From Paludibacteraceae bacterium (GTDB lineage: Bacteria; Bacteroidota; Bacteroidia; Bacteroidales; Paludibacteraceae): a stretch of 64,000 nt of DNA. This document shows, one piece after another, positions 23,001-29,975 of the stretch (positions within the stretch are counted from its first letter, which is position 1; each line of letters starts with the position of its first letter). The DNA lies in contig JAFSKL010000009.1 in the NCBI GenBank assembly GCA_017448985.1, positions 186,001 to 250,000 on the forward strand. Reading direction: 5' to 3'. Position numbers and translations under genes: made by a program. The notes beneath the pieces were generated by a model. It ran no database searches and was not told the origin of the DNA. It worked only from the letters and a program-made list of their open reading frames with translations.

Positions 23001-25101
23001 TGTTACCATCGAGCTCACAACTGACCAGGATATCAAGATCGGTTCTCAGTTGAGCACTTATCCGACGCTTGCCGAGCCGGAGCCGATTGCTGACAAAGCT
23101 CAGTTCGTAGTTCCGAATATCGACTACACGATTCCTGCCGGTGGCCAGTGGATGGCACTCTGTTTGCCGTATCTGCGCAACAACTACAAGATCACGAAGG
23201 ACGCTAACTTCGAAATCACGAACATTGACGGTGTGCCTGTAAAGGTTGAGGTAGCCGGTACATGGGAGGATACTCTCCACTACAAGATTCCTCATCGTTC
23301 GCGCACTATCAAGAAGACCGGTAAATATACTATGAGCTTCTATGAGGCTATTGATAAGGCTATCAAGCGTAGAGGCTACAGCTACAGTATTGAAAGTACC
23401 GATCCTGCCTTCATCGACAGCGTAGCTCGTGAGATCATCACAACTGACTCGCTGACCGCTTACGTATTCATCAATGTTGATCACCCGATCAAGTGGAGAA
23501 TCAACATGGAGCGTACGACCGGTTTCAGCTGCGACGAAGAGGCTCTGATGCAATTCGACTGGGAGCACGGTAACTTCCAGGAGGCTGGCAAGACCATGTG
23601 GTATCAGGTGGCTATGGACGAATGGCGTATACCTGAGGACAAAGACCTCCGTATCCATGTTCAGAACTGGGCTGAGGAGAAGAACGCTATCACCGCTTCG
23701 TTCTACCAGGCATGTAAAGAAATGGCAGGTCTGCCGAAGATGAAGACTGTTGACTTTGCTGCTAAGCAAGACAGCGCTCTCACCATTCCGCGTAGCTGGA
23801 TTGAGGGTATCGGCTGGACCAACTATCAGATCCAAGTATCCTCTGAGAAGGCTGCTTATATCTGGGCAGAGCTCGTAGAGCCGATCAAGCACGACACATT
23901 GAAGGTTACCAATCCGACAATGTATCCTTGCGACGGCGAGAAAGTGACCGACCAGTTCGGCAACGAGCACACCATCAACGCTGCAGATCCTGCATCGCTG
24001 ACTTGGGAAAGCAAGGTGATCGACGGTGGTTTCAATGAGGACCACACCATGATTATCGATACAATCTACATTGACGTATGTGTTGTTCCGACAGCTCCGA
24101 CAAAACCGGCAATCACTGATGTTCTGCCGAGTCTGGAGGTTAAGAAGGGCGAAGCTATCGACCTGACCGCTGCCAAGGCTGCTCTCGAGGCTGCTCTTGA
24201 CACCAAGGGTGACGAGTCGAAGCAAGCTGCTAAGGAGATCCACTGGGAAATCAGCACAGACTGCACGACCTTCACCGAGATCGATGCTACTCCTGTTGCT
24301 ACTGAGGCATTCGTGGTACGCTTCCGCGTGATCACAGACTGTGATGTTGAACTCATCAGCGAAGGTGTTGTTGAGAACAAGATCCAGGATGTAGTAAGCG
24401 AGGAGAGCCAGACGGCTTGCCGTGAGTACACATGGGCAGAGACAGGCGAGACCTATTATCAGTCTGGACCTGTAACTGTTGAGTATGACGTTCCTGTAGG
24501 TTGCGCAAGCCTGGTAGAGCACCACAAGTTGACGCTCAATCTGACCATTACGAGCCCGGTTGTTAAGGACTTCGTGGTAGAGCAACTCTACGGCTATCGT
24601 ATCCTCATGATCAACCGCAAGAGCTTCAATGACCTCAACTTACCGGGTTGGGAGGCTCTGAAGGATGAGGAAGCTGCTAAGAAGTATGTTAAGTGGTTCA
24701 AAGACGGTGCAGAAATCGCCGGTGCAAGTGGATTCTATCTCACTAACGGTGATGGCAAGCCTCTGGCAGCCGGTGAGTACTACGCAGTAGTAATGCTGGG
24801 TGAGGAAGCTGATTGCGCACCGAAGGGTGAGACCAACCATATCAATGTACCTGCTTCCAACGGCGCTCCGGCCCTGATGCCGACCCTCGCACAGCCGAAT
24901 GAGGACATCAAGGTGCTGAACCTCGATCCTGAGCAAACTACTATCATCCGCGTTTACACAAGCGACGGCTTGCTGCAAAGCTCGTACACCGCTTCCGGTG
25001 TTGAGACTTACACCATCAAGGCTGCTGCTGACCACGGATTCTACATGGTAGAACTCATCAACGAGGGCTTGAATACAACCTTACGTTATATTGTTAAATA
25101 A
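20047..25101 (+). CDS. Giant T9SS surface protein of about ten 120-residue modules
   Basis: 1,684 residues. Signal peptide MKKLLLLSVAMMVSFGAAFA. From residue about 25 to 1290 a module recurs about ten times: a Cys near the start, then F-x-W-x-x-G with Q and W-Y (FDWVNGHLQEGKTTQWYAID), a strand such as DVKITIENVG, a CP motif (AFSCPYID), T-I-A-A-G-K, then D-T-L-Y-V and a closing VEAELV. Modules 3, 8 and 9 are the most diverged. A unique region and an Ig-like part follow. The last 70 residues are a classical T9SS type A sorting domain (IIRVYTSDGLLQSS, GFYMVELINEG, LRYIVK). The module is unknown to me. T-ending codons dominate, unlike the neighbours, suggesting high expression. Confidence 0.82.
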   Translation: MKKLLLLSVAMMVSFGAAFAECPTTGGDGSTKADAIDFCWEEGHDQVGSGTYWYHVDLSPLYKEEVPTLTFCLQNPTLMDTVEVKMKATVAGQVVERQYTILPGQTKSQSGNASVLLKAKQTDVFVALTTKAKDENARIHFSARLYDAVDLDEACEKAVPFDWKNGFTQKKGAIQWVKIDLKDAKKAAVADPVSDVKITITNQGTGELKLRAAQSLDCPSSGLTKHTYTVAAGAQVVTTIPANMIKMVSEDELYVTFDNSQPIKVEAELVPRAADAKPLFDFGTVTVDSLPVVTDQTIAAGKHYYFINVAQMNDSLKYEPEFTFLGLDEAAVIDRRMSFEKQVWAWQGSVLNLAANEEVVEVIKKNVVQGINAEYIYLYIENDKPFQLIGRYKHVREGKACKTNIDFDWVNGHLQEGKTTQWYAIDVQAAKAEAKDIKVTIENVGYDKATVKGSLAFSCPYIDLQEITRTIAVGKSISTKVGYATYAMMSETIYVGAETDQDIRIKAELVDAEGELTGDACLEAKEFNWQEGAKQDADVAVWYKLGLNEVREMAVMPTINVFNLSKDKAVKIEGLLSLECPDTKPNQERSLTIAANGVYSKQLSKDMFANMTGVDTLYLRVKANQPIAFEVALTEEPEGSSCTSAINFNWERGNDQKAKENLWYRIDLRKAMQTDKDVKITLVNKDEKNACEGVIQIAFDCNVDAAPQMQKFTLAAGKSRSTTQPHSMLESAIDSVVIVRLMGSTALHVEAQLVDPAPFEPIACDELIPLEWDKVYTQEAGTKMYLLTKEVMDALNADATSATAFINELSGKANSIKAEVAYHCPITSKPMTKTISLSANQEYVKAIGENLAKQAAAHDSLIIRLTSKEKFEFEARLVKTDDGASITTPVRIKFNEPYEQKAGTTCFYRINTEQLKATPELNQGSRVHVWTNTLAAAATLKVKVYEDIAKMEDLLEGRGKRTIGKGKGFNREAPAYEIFGVANKIVTIELTTDQDIKIGSQLSTYPTLAEPEPIADKAQFVVPNIDYTIPAGGQWMALCLPYLRNNYKITKDANFEITNIDGVPVKVEVAGTWEDTLHYKIPHRSRTIKKTGKYTMSFYEAIDKAIKRRGYSYSIESTDPAFIDSVAREIITTDSLTAYVFINVDHPIKWRINMERTTGFSCDEEALMQFDWEHGNFQEAGKTMWYQVAMDEWRIPEDKDLRIHVQNWAEEKNAITASFYQACKEMAGLPKMKTVDFAAKQDSALTIPRSWIEGIGWTNYQIQVSSEKAAYIWAELVEPIKHDTLKVTNPTMYPCDGEKVTDQFGNEHTINAADPASLTWESKVIDGGFNEDHTMIIDTIYIDVCVVPTAPTKPAITDVLPSLEVKKGEAIDLTAAKAALEAALDTKGDESKQAAKEIHWEISTDCTTFTEIDATPVATEAFVVRFRVITDCDVELISEGVVENKIQDVVSEESQTACREYTWAETGETYYQSGPVTVEYDVPVGCASLVEHHKLTLNLTITSPVVKDFVVEQLYGYRILMINRKSFNDLNLPGWEALKDEEAAKKYVKWFKDGAEIAGASGFYLTNGDGKPLAAGEYYAVVMLGEEADCAPKGETNHINVPASNGAPALMPTLAQPNEDIKVLNLDPEQTTIIRVYTSDGLLQSSYTASGVETYTIKAAADHGFYMVELINEGLNTTLRYIVK

Positions 25102-25103
25102 GA

Positions 25104-25118
25104 ATAGGAGGTAGCACT
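25104..25118 (+). promoter_or_regulatory. Canonical Shine-Dalgarno site
   Basis: AGGAGG at 25107-25112, six bases before the ATG at 25119. Bacteroidota genes, including nearly all others in this window, lack such a site, so this one stands out. It decides the start of the barrel protein. Confidence 0.7.
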
Positions 25119-26504
25119 ATGAAGACTATAAAATCAATTCTAATTGCAGCCACCCTTATCGGTTCAGCTCTTGTGTCGGGTCTCTCGGCACAAGAGGCTG
25201 CCAAGCCGACATTCAATGTTGAATTGGGTGACACCGTAATGATCAAACGCGAGTGTGAGCGCTACCTGACAGGCGAAGTTATGTCCCTGTGGGTATATGA
25301 CCGCTTCCACATTGTAGGTCAGCTCGGTACCAAACGCTTCCCTGAAGGCGTCATGCTGGACAACGGCAACGGCGGTATCCTCTCTTGGGTTTGCCAGGAG
25401 TGTATTGGCCCCGTTACTCCGAAAGAGGAAGAGGCTAAGCCGGAACCCGCTCCGGAACCCGAACCCGCTCCGGAACCCGAACCTGCTCCGGAACCCGCTC
25501 CGGAACCGGAACCCGAACCCGCTCCTGCTCCCGAACCCCAACCGATTGATTCGGATGTGGACAACGGTGACAATTCCGGTAACATTGCAGTAGCAGAGGA
25601 AGAGGAAGAGCCTGTTAAGGAGAAGAAAGCACGCAGCGGTTATGATCGTTTCACGATCGGCGTTCGTGGCGGTGCATCTTCGTTGCTTCACAAGACCGAG
25701 ATCGGTAAGTGGACCTGCGGTTTCGACGCTATCCTTGACCTGCAGTATGCACACTACTGGACCAAAGAGGGGCGCCCTGTTGACCTGGGTATCATCGCCG
25801 GTATTGGTGTAGGTTATGCACAGAGTGGTCTGAAGACTGCTGTTGATGACGCTTACACACAGCCGACCGATTACGGAAACATTGACTATACAATCAAAGC
25901 CGACGAGGTGAAAGAGAGTGATGGTCAGATCCAGTTGGAGGTACCGGTTATGTTCTCCTTGATTCATGAGAGCGGTCTGTTCTTCAACGTAGGTCCGAAG
26001 TTCATGATTCCGGTATTCACTCCGTACAACCAAGCTATCAGCAACAATGAGAATACGGTTGTTGACGCGTACTTCCCCGAGCGTGATGTACACGTAACGA
26101 ACGATCTCGTAACGGGTGTTCTGGGTGACGACCAATACAAACTGAAAGGCACCGACAACGGCAACCAATTCAAGATCAACGTTATGTTGACCGCTGAAAT
26201 CGGTTACGAGTGGATCCTGAAGAGCGGTAACTCGCTGGGCTTGGGCGCATTTGCCAACTACAGCGTGTTCAGCACCTTCAACAAGAAGGATACAGTTAAG
26301 GATCCTATCGTATCGCTTGCAACCCCGCCGTCTGACGCCAGTGAGGCTAAGTTTGATGTCAATGCAGCAACCAAGTCCTATGCTTCTAAGTTAGGCTTCT
26401 TCGATGCTGGTATCAAGCTGGCTTACCACTTCAACTTCCCGAAGAAGGAGAAACCGGCAAAGGCAGAGGAGTCTGAGTTGACACCTGTTGAGCCGGCAGA
26501 GTAA
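25119..26504 (+). CDS. Outer-membrane beta-barrel protein with Pro-Glu spacer
   Basis: 461 residues. Signal peptide ending VSGLSAQ, then a short N-terminal domain (residues 25-100) with two Cys in WVCQECIGP. A rigid spacer of about 35 residues (EPAPEPEPAPEPEPAPEPAP) and an acidic patch follow. From residue 170 on the protein looks like a porin-type barrel of the OmpA-like or PorT-like sort (YDRFTIGVRGGASSLLHK, ILDLQYAHYW, GLFFNVGPKFMIPVF), ending with an aromatic strand (GIKLAYHFNF) and a charged tail. No OmpA peptidoglycan-binding domain is present. The gene lies 17 bases after the giant protein and shares its codon bias, so the two are probably made together and may interact. Confidence 0.75.
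   Translation: MKTIKSILIAATLIGSALVSGLSAQEAAKPTFNVELGDTVMIKRECERYLTGEVMSLWVYDRFHIVGQLGTKRFPEGVMLDNGNGGILSWVCQECIGPVTPKEEEAKPEPAPEPEPAPEPEPAPEPAPEPEPEPAPAPEPQPIDSDVDNGDNSGNIAVAEEEEEPVKEKKARSGYDRFTIGVRGGASSLLHKTEIGKWTCGFDAILDLQYAHYWTKEGRPVDLGIIAGIGVGYAQSGLKTAVDDAYTQPTDYGNIDYTIKADEVKESDGQIQLEVPVMFSLIHESGLFFNVGPKFMIPVFTPYNQAISNNENTVVDAYFPERDVHVTNDLVTGVLGDDQYKLKGTDNGNQFKINVMLTAEIGYEWILKSGNSLGLGAFANYSVFSTFNKKDTVKDPIVSLATPPSDASEAKFDVNAATKSYASKLGFFDAGIKLAYHFNFPKKEKPAKAEESELTPVEPAE
25438..25545. repeat. In-frame tandem repeat (gaacccgctccg type)
   Basis: Units of 6 and 12 bases (gaacccgctccg, gaacccgaa) encode the Pro-Glu-Pro-Ala spacer of the barrel protein. Length could vary by slippage without breaking the frame. 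Confidence 0.85.
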
Positions 26505-26521
26505 GTTGAATCAATCGGATT

Positions 26522-27184
26522 ATGACGATACTATGTATCGAAACTAGTACATCGGTTTGTTCGGCAGCCATCTGCAAAGATGGCGAGCCGTACAAACAGT
26601 GTATATGCCGTGAAGGTAGCAACCATGCTCGGTTGCTACCTCGCTATATAGAGGAATTGCTTCGTTTTGCTGCGGAGCAAGACCTCTCTATAGAGGCGGT
26701 GGCGCTGAGTGAAGGCCCCGGCAGTTACACGGGACTGCGCATAGGCACCAGTACCGCTAAAGGGCTGTGCTACGGATTAGATGTACCGCTGATGCCCGTT
26801 CCGACGCTCGAGATCCTCAATGAGGCTGCGAGACAGAAAGGCATCGAAGGCAGACTCATTCCGTTGATTGATGCCCGCCGGATGGAGGTCTATACGACCG
26901 ATGACAACGGCAAAGCACGAGCCGTTGTGGTAGAGAATGAAGCGAGTCTGTACGAGGGTGATGACGAGGTGTATTACTTCGGCGACGGAGCAGAGAAGTG
27001 CTCGCGAATTTTTACCAAACCGAATTGGCATTTTGTTCCAGGGATCGTTCCTGAAGCTCAATATGCGGGTGCTTTAGCCGAAAGCGGAAAGCGGAAAGAA
27101 GAAAATGTTAATCTTGCGTATTACGAACCATTTTATTTGAAAGAGTTCATCGCTGCACAGAGTCATGTGAAAGGACTGAAGTAA
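26522..27184 (+). CDS. tsaB: tRNA threonylcarbamoyladenosine synthesis protein TsaB
   Basis: Partner of TsaD in making the t6A base next to the anticodon of ANN-reading tRNAs. The actin-like ASKHA fold is shown by MTILCIETSTSVCSAAI at the N-terminus and SEGPGSYTGLRIGTSTAKGL near residues 64-83. 220 residues is normal. Near the C-terminus the frame carries a word-like array (27076-27104) that encodes AESGKRKEENV. It starts 17 bases after the barrel gene and ends just before the porW GTG, so tsaB and porW are cotranscribed. Confidence 0.95.
   Translation: MTILCIETSTSVCSAAICKDGEPYKQCICREGSNHARLLPRYIEELLRFAAEQDLSIEAVALSEGPGSYTGLRIGTSTAKGLCYGLDVPLMPVPTLEILNEAARQKGIEGRLIPLIDARRMEVYTTDDNGKARAVVVENEASLYEGDDEVYYFGDGAEKCSRIFTKPNWHFVPGIVPEAQYAGALAESGKRKEENVNLAYYEPFYLKEFIAAQSHVKGLK
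27076..27104. repeat. In-frame word-like array in tsaB (aaagcgg type)
   Basis: Units gccgaaag, cggaaag, cggaaag, aagaaaatg encode SGKRKEEN near the TsaB C-terminus. Confidence 0.55.
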
Positions 27185-27205
27185 AGTGAAAGGTGAAAAG
27201 AAGAA
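27176..27205. repeat. Word-like repeat over a gene junction (gtgaaag type)
   Basis: ctgaagtaa, agtgaaag, gtgaaaag, aagaaat across the tsaB stop and the GTG start of porW. Unit is the reverse complement of the one at 3786. Confidence 0.55.
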
Positions 27206-29801
27206 ATATAATTGTATTTTGAAAGGGTTGATCATCCTTTCCGTTTTCAGTTTTCTATTTTCCATTTCCTCGTGCTCGACGCAGAAGAATACATGGGCGA
27301 CACGTTCGTATCACCAGACGAAAGTGAAGTACAACATCCTGTACAATGGCAATGTGGCGTACGAGGAAGGTCTGAAAGCCATCCGCGATGCCAATACGGA
27401 CGACTATACACAAATCCTATACCTGTACCCTGTATCGAATCACAAAGCGGCTGAGGCATCCGCTTCGCAAATGGACAAGACCATCGAAAAATGCCGCAAA
27501 TGCATCAAACTGCATTCTATCAAATCGAAACCGAAACGTGACCCCAAACGGGCGAACGATCCCCAATATAAACTATGGCTGCAATCCGAAGAGTTCAATG
27601 CCAATATGAGTATGGCATGGATTCGTTTGGGCGAGGCCGAATTTCATAAAGGCGACTTCCTTGGAGCCGTCAGTACATTCAATTATATCATCAATCATTA
27701 CCAGAACGATGCGGACATGATAGCGCAATGCCAGTTGTGGATCTCTCGCGCTTATGCCGAGATGGGCTGGCAGTACGAGGCCGAAGACATGCTGAACCGT
27801 GTGCAGATAGATGCGCTGAGCCGTAAGCACGCGCGTCTGTACTCGGCCGTCAAAGCGGATGTGCTCCTGCACGGCGAGCACTATCATGAGGCGATTCCGT
27901 TCATCAAGATAGCCATTCCGTACGAGAAGAAAAAGATCTATCGTCCACGATTTGCATATGTGTTGGGCCAGCTCTATGAGTTGGAGAACAAGAAAGACGA
28001 TGCCTTGGAAGCTTATCAGTCGGTAGTGCGTATGGCTCCGCCTAATGAGATGGATTTCAACGCGCGTCTGCGTATGGCCGAATTGGGCGGCAAGAACTCG
28101 CTGCGCCAGTTGAAGACCATGACCAAGCAGTCGAAATACAAAGACCGTCTGGACCAGATCTACGGCGCGATGGGAAACATATACCTGCAGCAGAAAGATA
28201 CGGTGAAGGCGCTGGAGATGTATGAGAAAGCGATTGCCGAATCGACGCAAGGCGGTACGGCCAAAGCGGCTATATTGGTGAAGGCGGGCGATATCTATTT
28301 CGGTCAGCGCGAGTATGTGAAAGCGCAGCCTTGTTACCGCGAAGCGGTGACTATTTTGACAGCAGAGAACGACGATTATGCACGTGTGCAGAAACGTTCG
28401 GAGGTGCTGGACGAACTGATTGTATCCTATACGCAGGCACAGTTGCAGGACTCGCTGCAGCGCTTGGGACACCTGCCGGAAGAGGAGCAACGTGCTATCG
28501 TGGACAAGATCATAGCCGACCTCATTGAGGCGGAGAAAGCCGATTCGGTCAAGCAGGCGCAGGAAGCGCGTGAGTTGGCGCGAGGCGATGAGGGACCTCG
28601 GAGTGTGAACACGGCCAATATGCTTGGCGGCGGAGGACAGAAAGGCGAGTGGTATTTCTATAACCCGCAACTGATCAAACAGGGCCAGCAGGAATGGCGT
28701 CGCCGTTGGGGCAACAGGCAGTTGGAGGATAACTGGCGTCGTCAGAACAAACAAGTGGTGGCTGCTTTTGGCGAGGATGAACTTGACGCGGAGACCGACA
28801 GTACACTGTTGGCCGGTGACAGTACAGCGACACGTCCTGTGCAGGAAACGGATACGCATAAGCCGGAGTATTACCTCCAGCAGATACCTCGCACGCCGCA
28901 GGACTATGCGTTGAGTGACAGCCTCTGGCGCGATGCGATGGTGGCGCTCTATTATATCTACCGCGATAAGTTGGAAGACGAGCCGCAAGCACAGGAGACG
29001 CTCCGTGAGTTGGAGAAACGGTTCCCGGCCCATTCGTCGGTGGCGGCAATCTACGAGGACGAACAGTTGCGCGCGCTGCGTCATGACACGGCGTATATAG
29101 CGCGTATGCAGCGTATGTTGGCCGAACAGGATTCGTTGTATGCGGCTACTTATACGGCTTATACCCAAGGCGAGTATGCGGCCGTCAAGGCGAACAAGCG
29201 GTATATGGAGAAGCAGTATCCGCAGAGCCGTCTGATGCCGCGATTCCTCTTCCTCAACGCCGTTTCGGTGGCGCGAACGGAGGGACAGGATGCGTTTGTG
29301 AATGAGTTACAGGAACTGGTAGAGAAGCATGGAGAGACCGAGTTAGGCTCGATGGCCAAGGATATGTTAGCGATGATGGGCCAGGGTCGCGAGAGCCAGC
29401 AAGGCGGTTCGGCCGGATCGTTGGCAGACGCGCGCGAACAAGCGGAGGAGACCAAGGCGGAAGAGAGTGCACAGGAAGAGCTGCAATGGAACGAGGACCG
29501 CAAACTGCCGTCAGTCGTGCTGCTGATCCTGCCTACCAACGACGAGCAGGCGCTTAACGAGCTGCTGTACGAAGTGGCGTTGTTCAACTTCTCGCAGTTC
29601 CTCATCCGCGATTTTGACTTGCAGAAGATGCCGGTGTTCGGCAACGGCTGTGCGTTGCGTGTCAGCGGTTTTGCGGATATGGACGAAGCCGAGTGGTGGG
29701 TTGACCTGATACGCAAGAATGCGGATATGCGGCCGGTATTAGCAGGCAAAGAGATAAAGGCCGTAACCGAAGTCAACTTGCCGTTAGTGCTCAAGGAGTA
29801 A
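27186..29801 (+). CDS. porW: T9SS-associated TPR lipoprotein PorW/SprE
   Basis: 871 residues with a leader ending in a lipobox (LFSISSC), followed by STQKNTWATRSYHQTKVKYN, the usual start of PorW/SprE proteins (N-terminal match judged from memory of the family). Residues about 40-430 hold several TPR pairs (AWIRLGEAEFHKGDF, YVLGQLYELENKKDDALEAY, IYLQQKDTVKALEMYEKAI). A glycine-rich part, more helices and a C-terminal SPOR-like segment (MPVFGNGCALRVSGF) follow. In Porphyromonas and Flavobacterium this lipoprotein is needed for type IX secretion and links the outer-membrane complex to the motor. Its presence fits the T9SS cargo genes nearby. The start is a GTG within the repeat; the first codons (MKGEKKKYNCILKG) give the basic region of the signal peptide. 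Confidence 0.82.
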   Translation: MKGEKKKYNCILKGLIILSVFSFLFSISSCSTQKNTWATRSYHQTKVKYNILYNGNVAYEEGLKAIRDANTDDYTQILYLYPVSNHKAAEASASQMDKTIEKCRKCIKLHSIKSKPKRDPKRANDPQYKLWLQSEEFNANMSMAWIRLGEAEFHKGDFLGAVSTFNYIINHYQNDADMIAQCQLWISRAYAEMGWQYEAEDMLNRVQIDALSRKHARLYSAVKADVLLHGEHYHEAIPFIKIAIPYEKKKIYRPRFAYVLGQLYELENKKDDALEAYQSVVRMAPPNEMDFNARLRMAELGGKNSLRQLKTMTKQSKYKDRLDQIYGAMGNIYLQQKDTVKALEMYEKAIAESTQGGTAKAAILVKAGDIYFGQREYVKAQPCYREAVTILTAENDDYARVQKRSEVLDELIVSYTQAQLQDSLQRLGHLPEEEQRAIVDKIIADLIEAEKADSVKQAQEARELARGDEGPRSVNTANMLGGGGQKGEWYFYNPQLIKQGQQEWRRRWGNRQLEDNWRRQNKQVVAAFGEDELDAETDSTLLAGDSTATRPVQETDTHKPEYYLQQIPRTPQDYALSDSLWRDAMVALYYIYRDKLEDEPQAQETLRELEKRFPAHSSVAAIYEDEQLRALRHDTAYIARMQRMLAEQDSLYAATYTAYTQGEYAAVKANKRYMEKQYPQSRLMPRFLFLNAVSVARTEGQDAFVNELQELVEKHGETELGSMAKDMLAMMGQGRESQQGGSAGSLADAREQAEETKAEESAQEELQWNEDRKLPSVVLLILPTNDEQALNELLYEVALFNFSQFLIRDFDLQKMPVFGNGCALRVSGFADMDEAEWWVDLIRKNADMRPVLAGKEIKAVTEVNLPLVLKE
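27235..27270. repeat. Word-like repeat inside a signal peptide (ttttcagt/ttttctat type)
   Basis: Units cctttcc, gttttcag, ttttctatt, ttccatttcc encode the hydrophobic core of the PorW leader. Confidence 0.5.
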
Positions 29802-29819
29802 CGCATTGTTTTTCCCAAC

Positions 29820-29846
29820 AAAAAAGAACGGCCTTAGCCGTCCTTT
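29820..29846. terminator. Bidirectional terminator between porW and tRNA-Pro
   Basis: ACGGC (about 29828-29832) and GCCGT (29837-29841) pair around a short loop. A-rich sequence lies on one side and CCTTTT on the other, so it may stop both the porW transcript and the minus-strand tRNA-Pro. Confidence 0.65.
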
Positions 29847-29848
29847 TG

Positions 29849-29922
29849 TCGGGGAGACGTGATTCGAACACGCGACCTCCGGTCCCCCAGACCGTTGCGC
29901 TACCGGGCTGCGCCACTCCCCG
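29849..29922 (-). tRNA. tRNA-Pro (anticodon GGG)
   Basis: Minus strand, 74 bases: acceptor CGGGGAG with CTCCCCG, anticodon loop CTGGGGG and T arm with GTTCGAATC. CCA not encoded. It lies antisense to the gap between porW and miaB. Confidence 0.95.
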
Positions 29923-29939
29923 TTTTTCAAATGCGGGTG

Positions 29940-29970
29940 CAAAGGTACTGCTTTTTTTTGATATATGCAA
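29940..29970 (-). promoter_or_regulatory. Promoter of tRNA-Pro
   Basis: Minus strand: -33 TTG (complement of 29968-29970) and -7 TACCTTTG (complement of 29940-29947), 20 bases apart. Its upstream end is only five bases from the miaB ATG. Confidence 0.8.
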
Positions 29971-29975
29971 GAAAA

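Noticed and set aside
20065..24585. A 1,506-residue open frame antisense to the giant surface protein
   Set aside because: It lacks a signal, domain or composition of a real protein and exists because the sense gene avoids codons whose reverse complement is a stop. The sense frame has a signal peptide, repeats and a sorting domain.
27573..29168. A 531-residue open frame antisense to porW
   Set aside because: Codon-bias shadow, no recognisable domain, and porW has clear family features.
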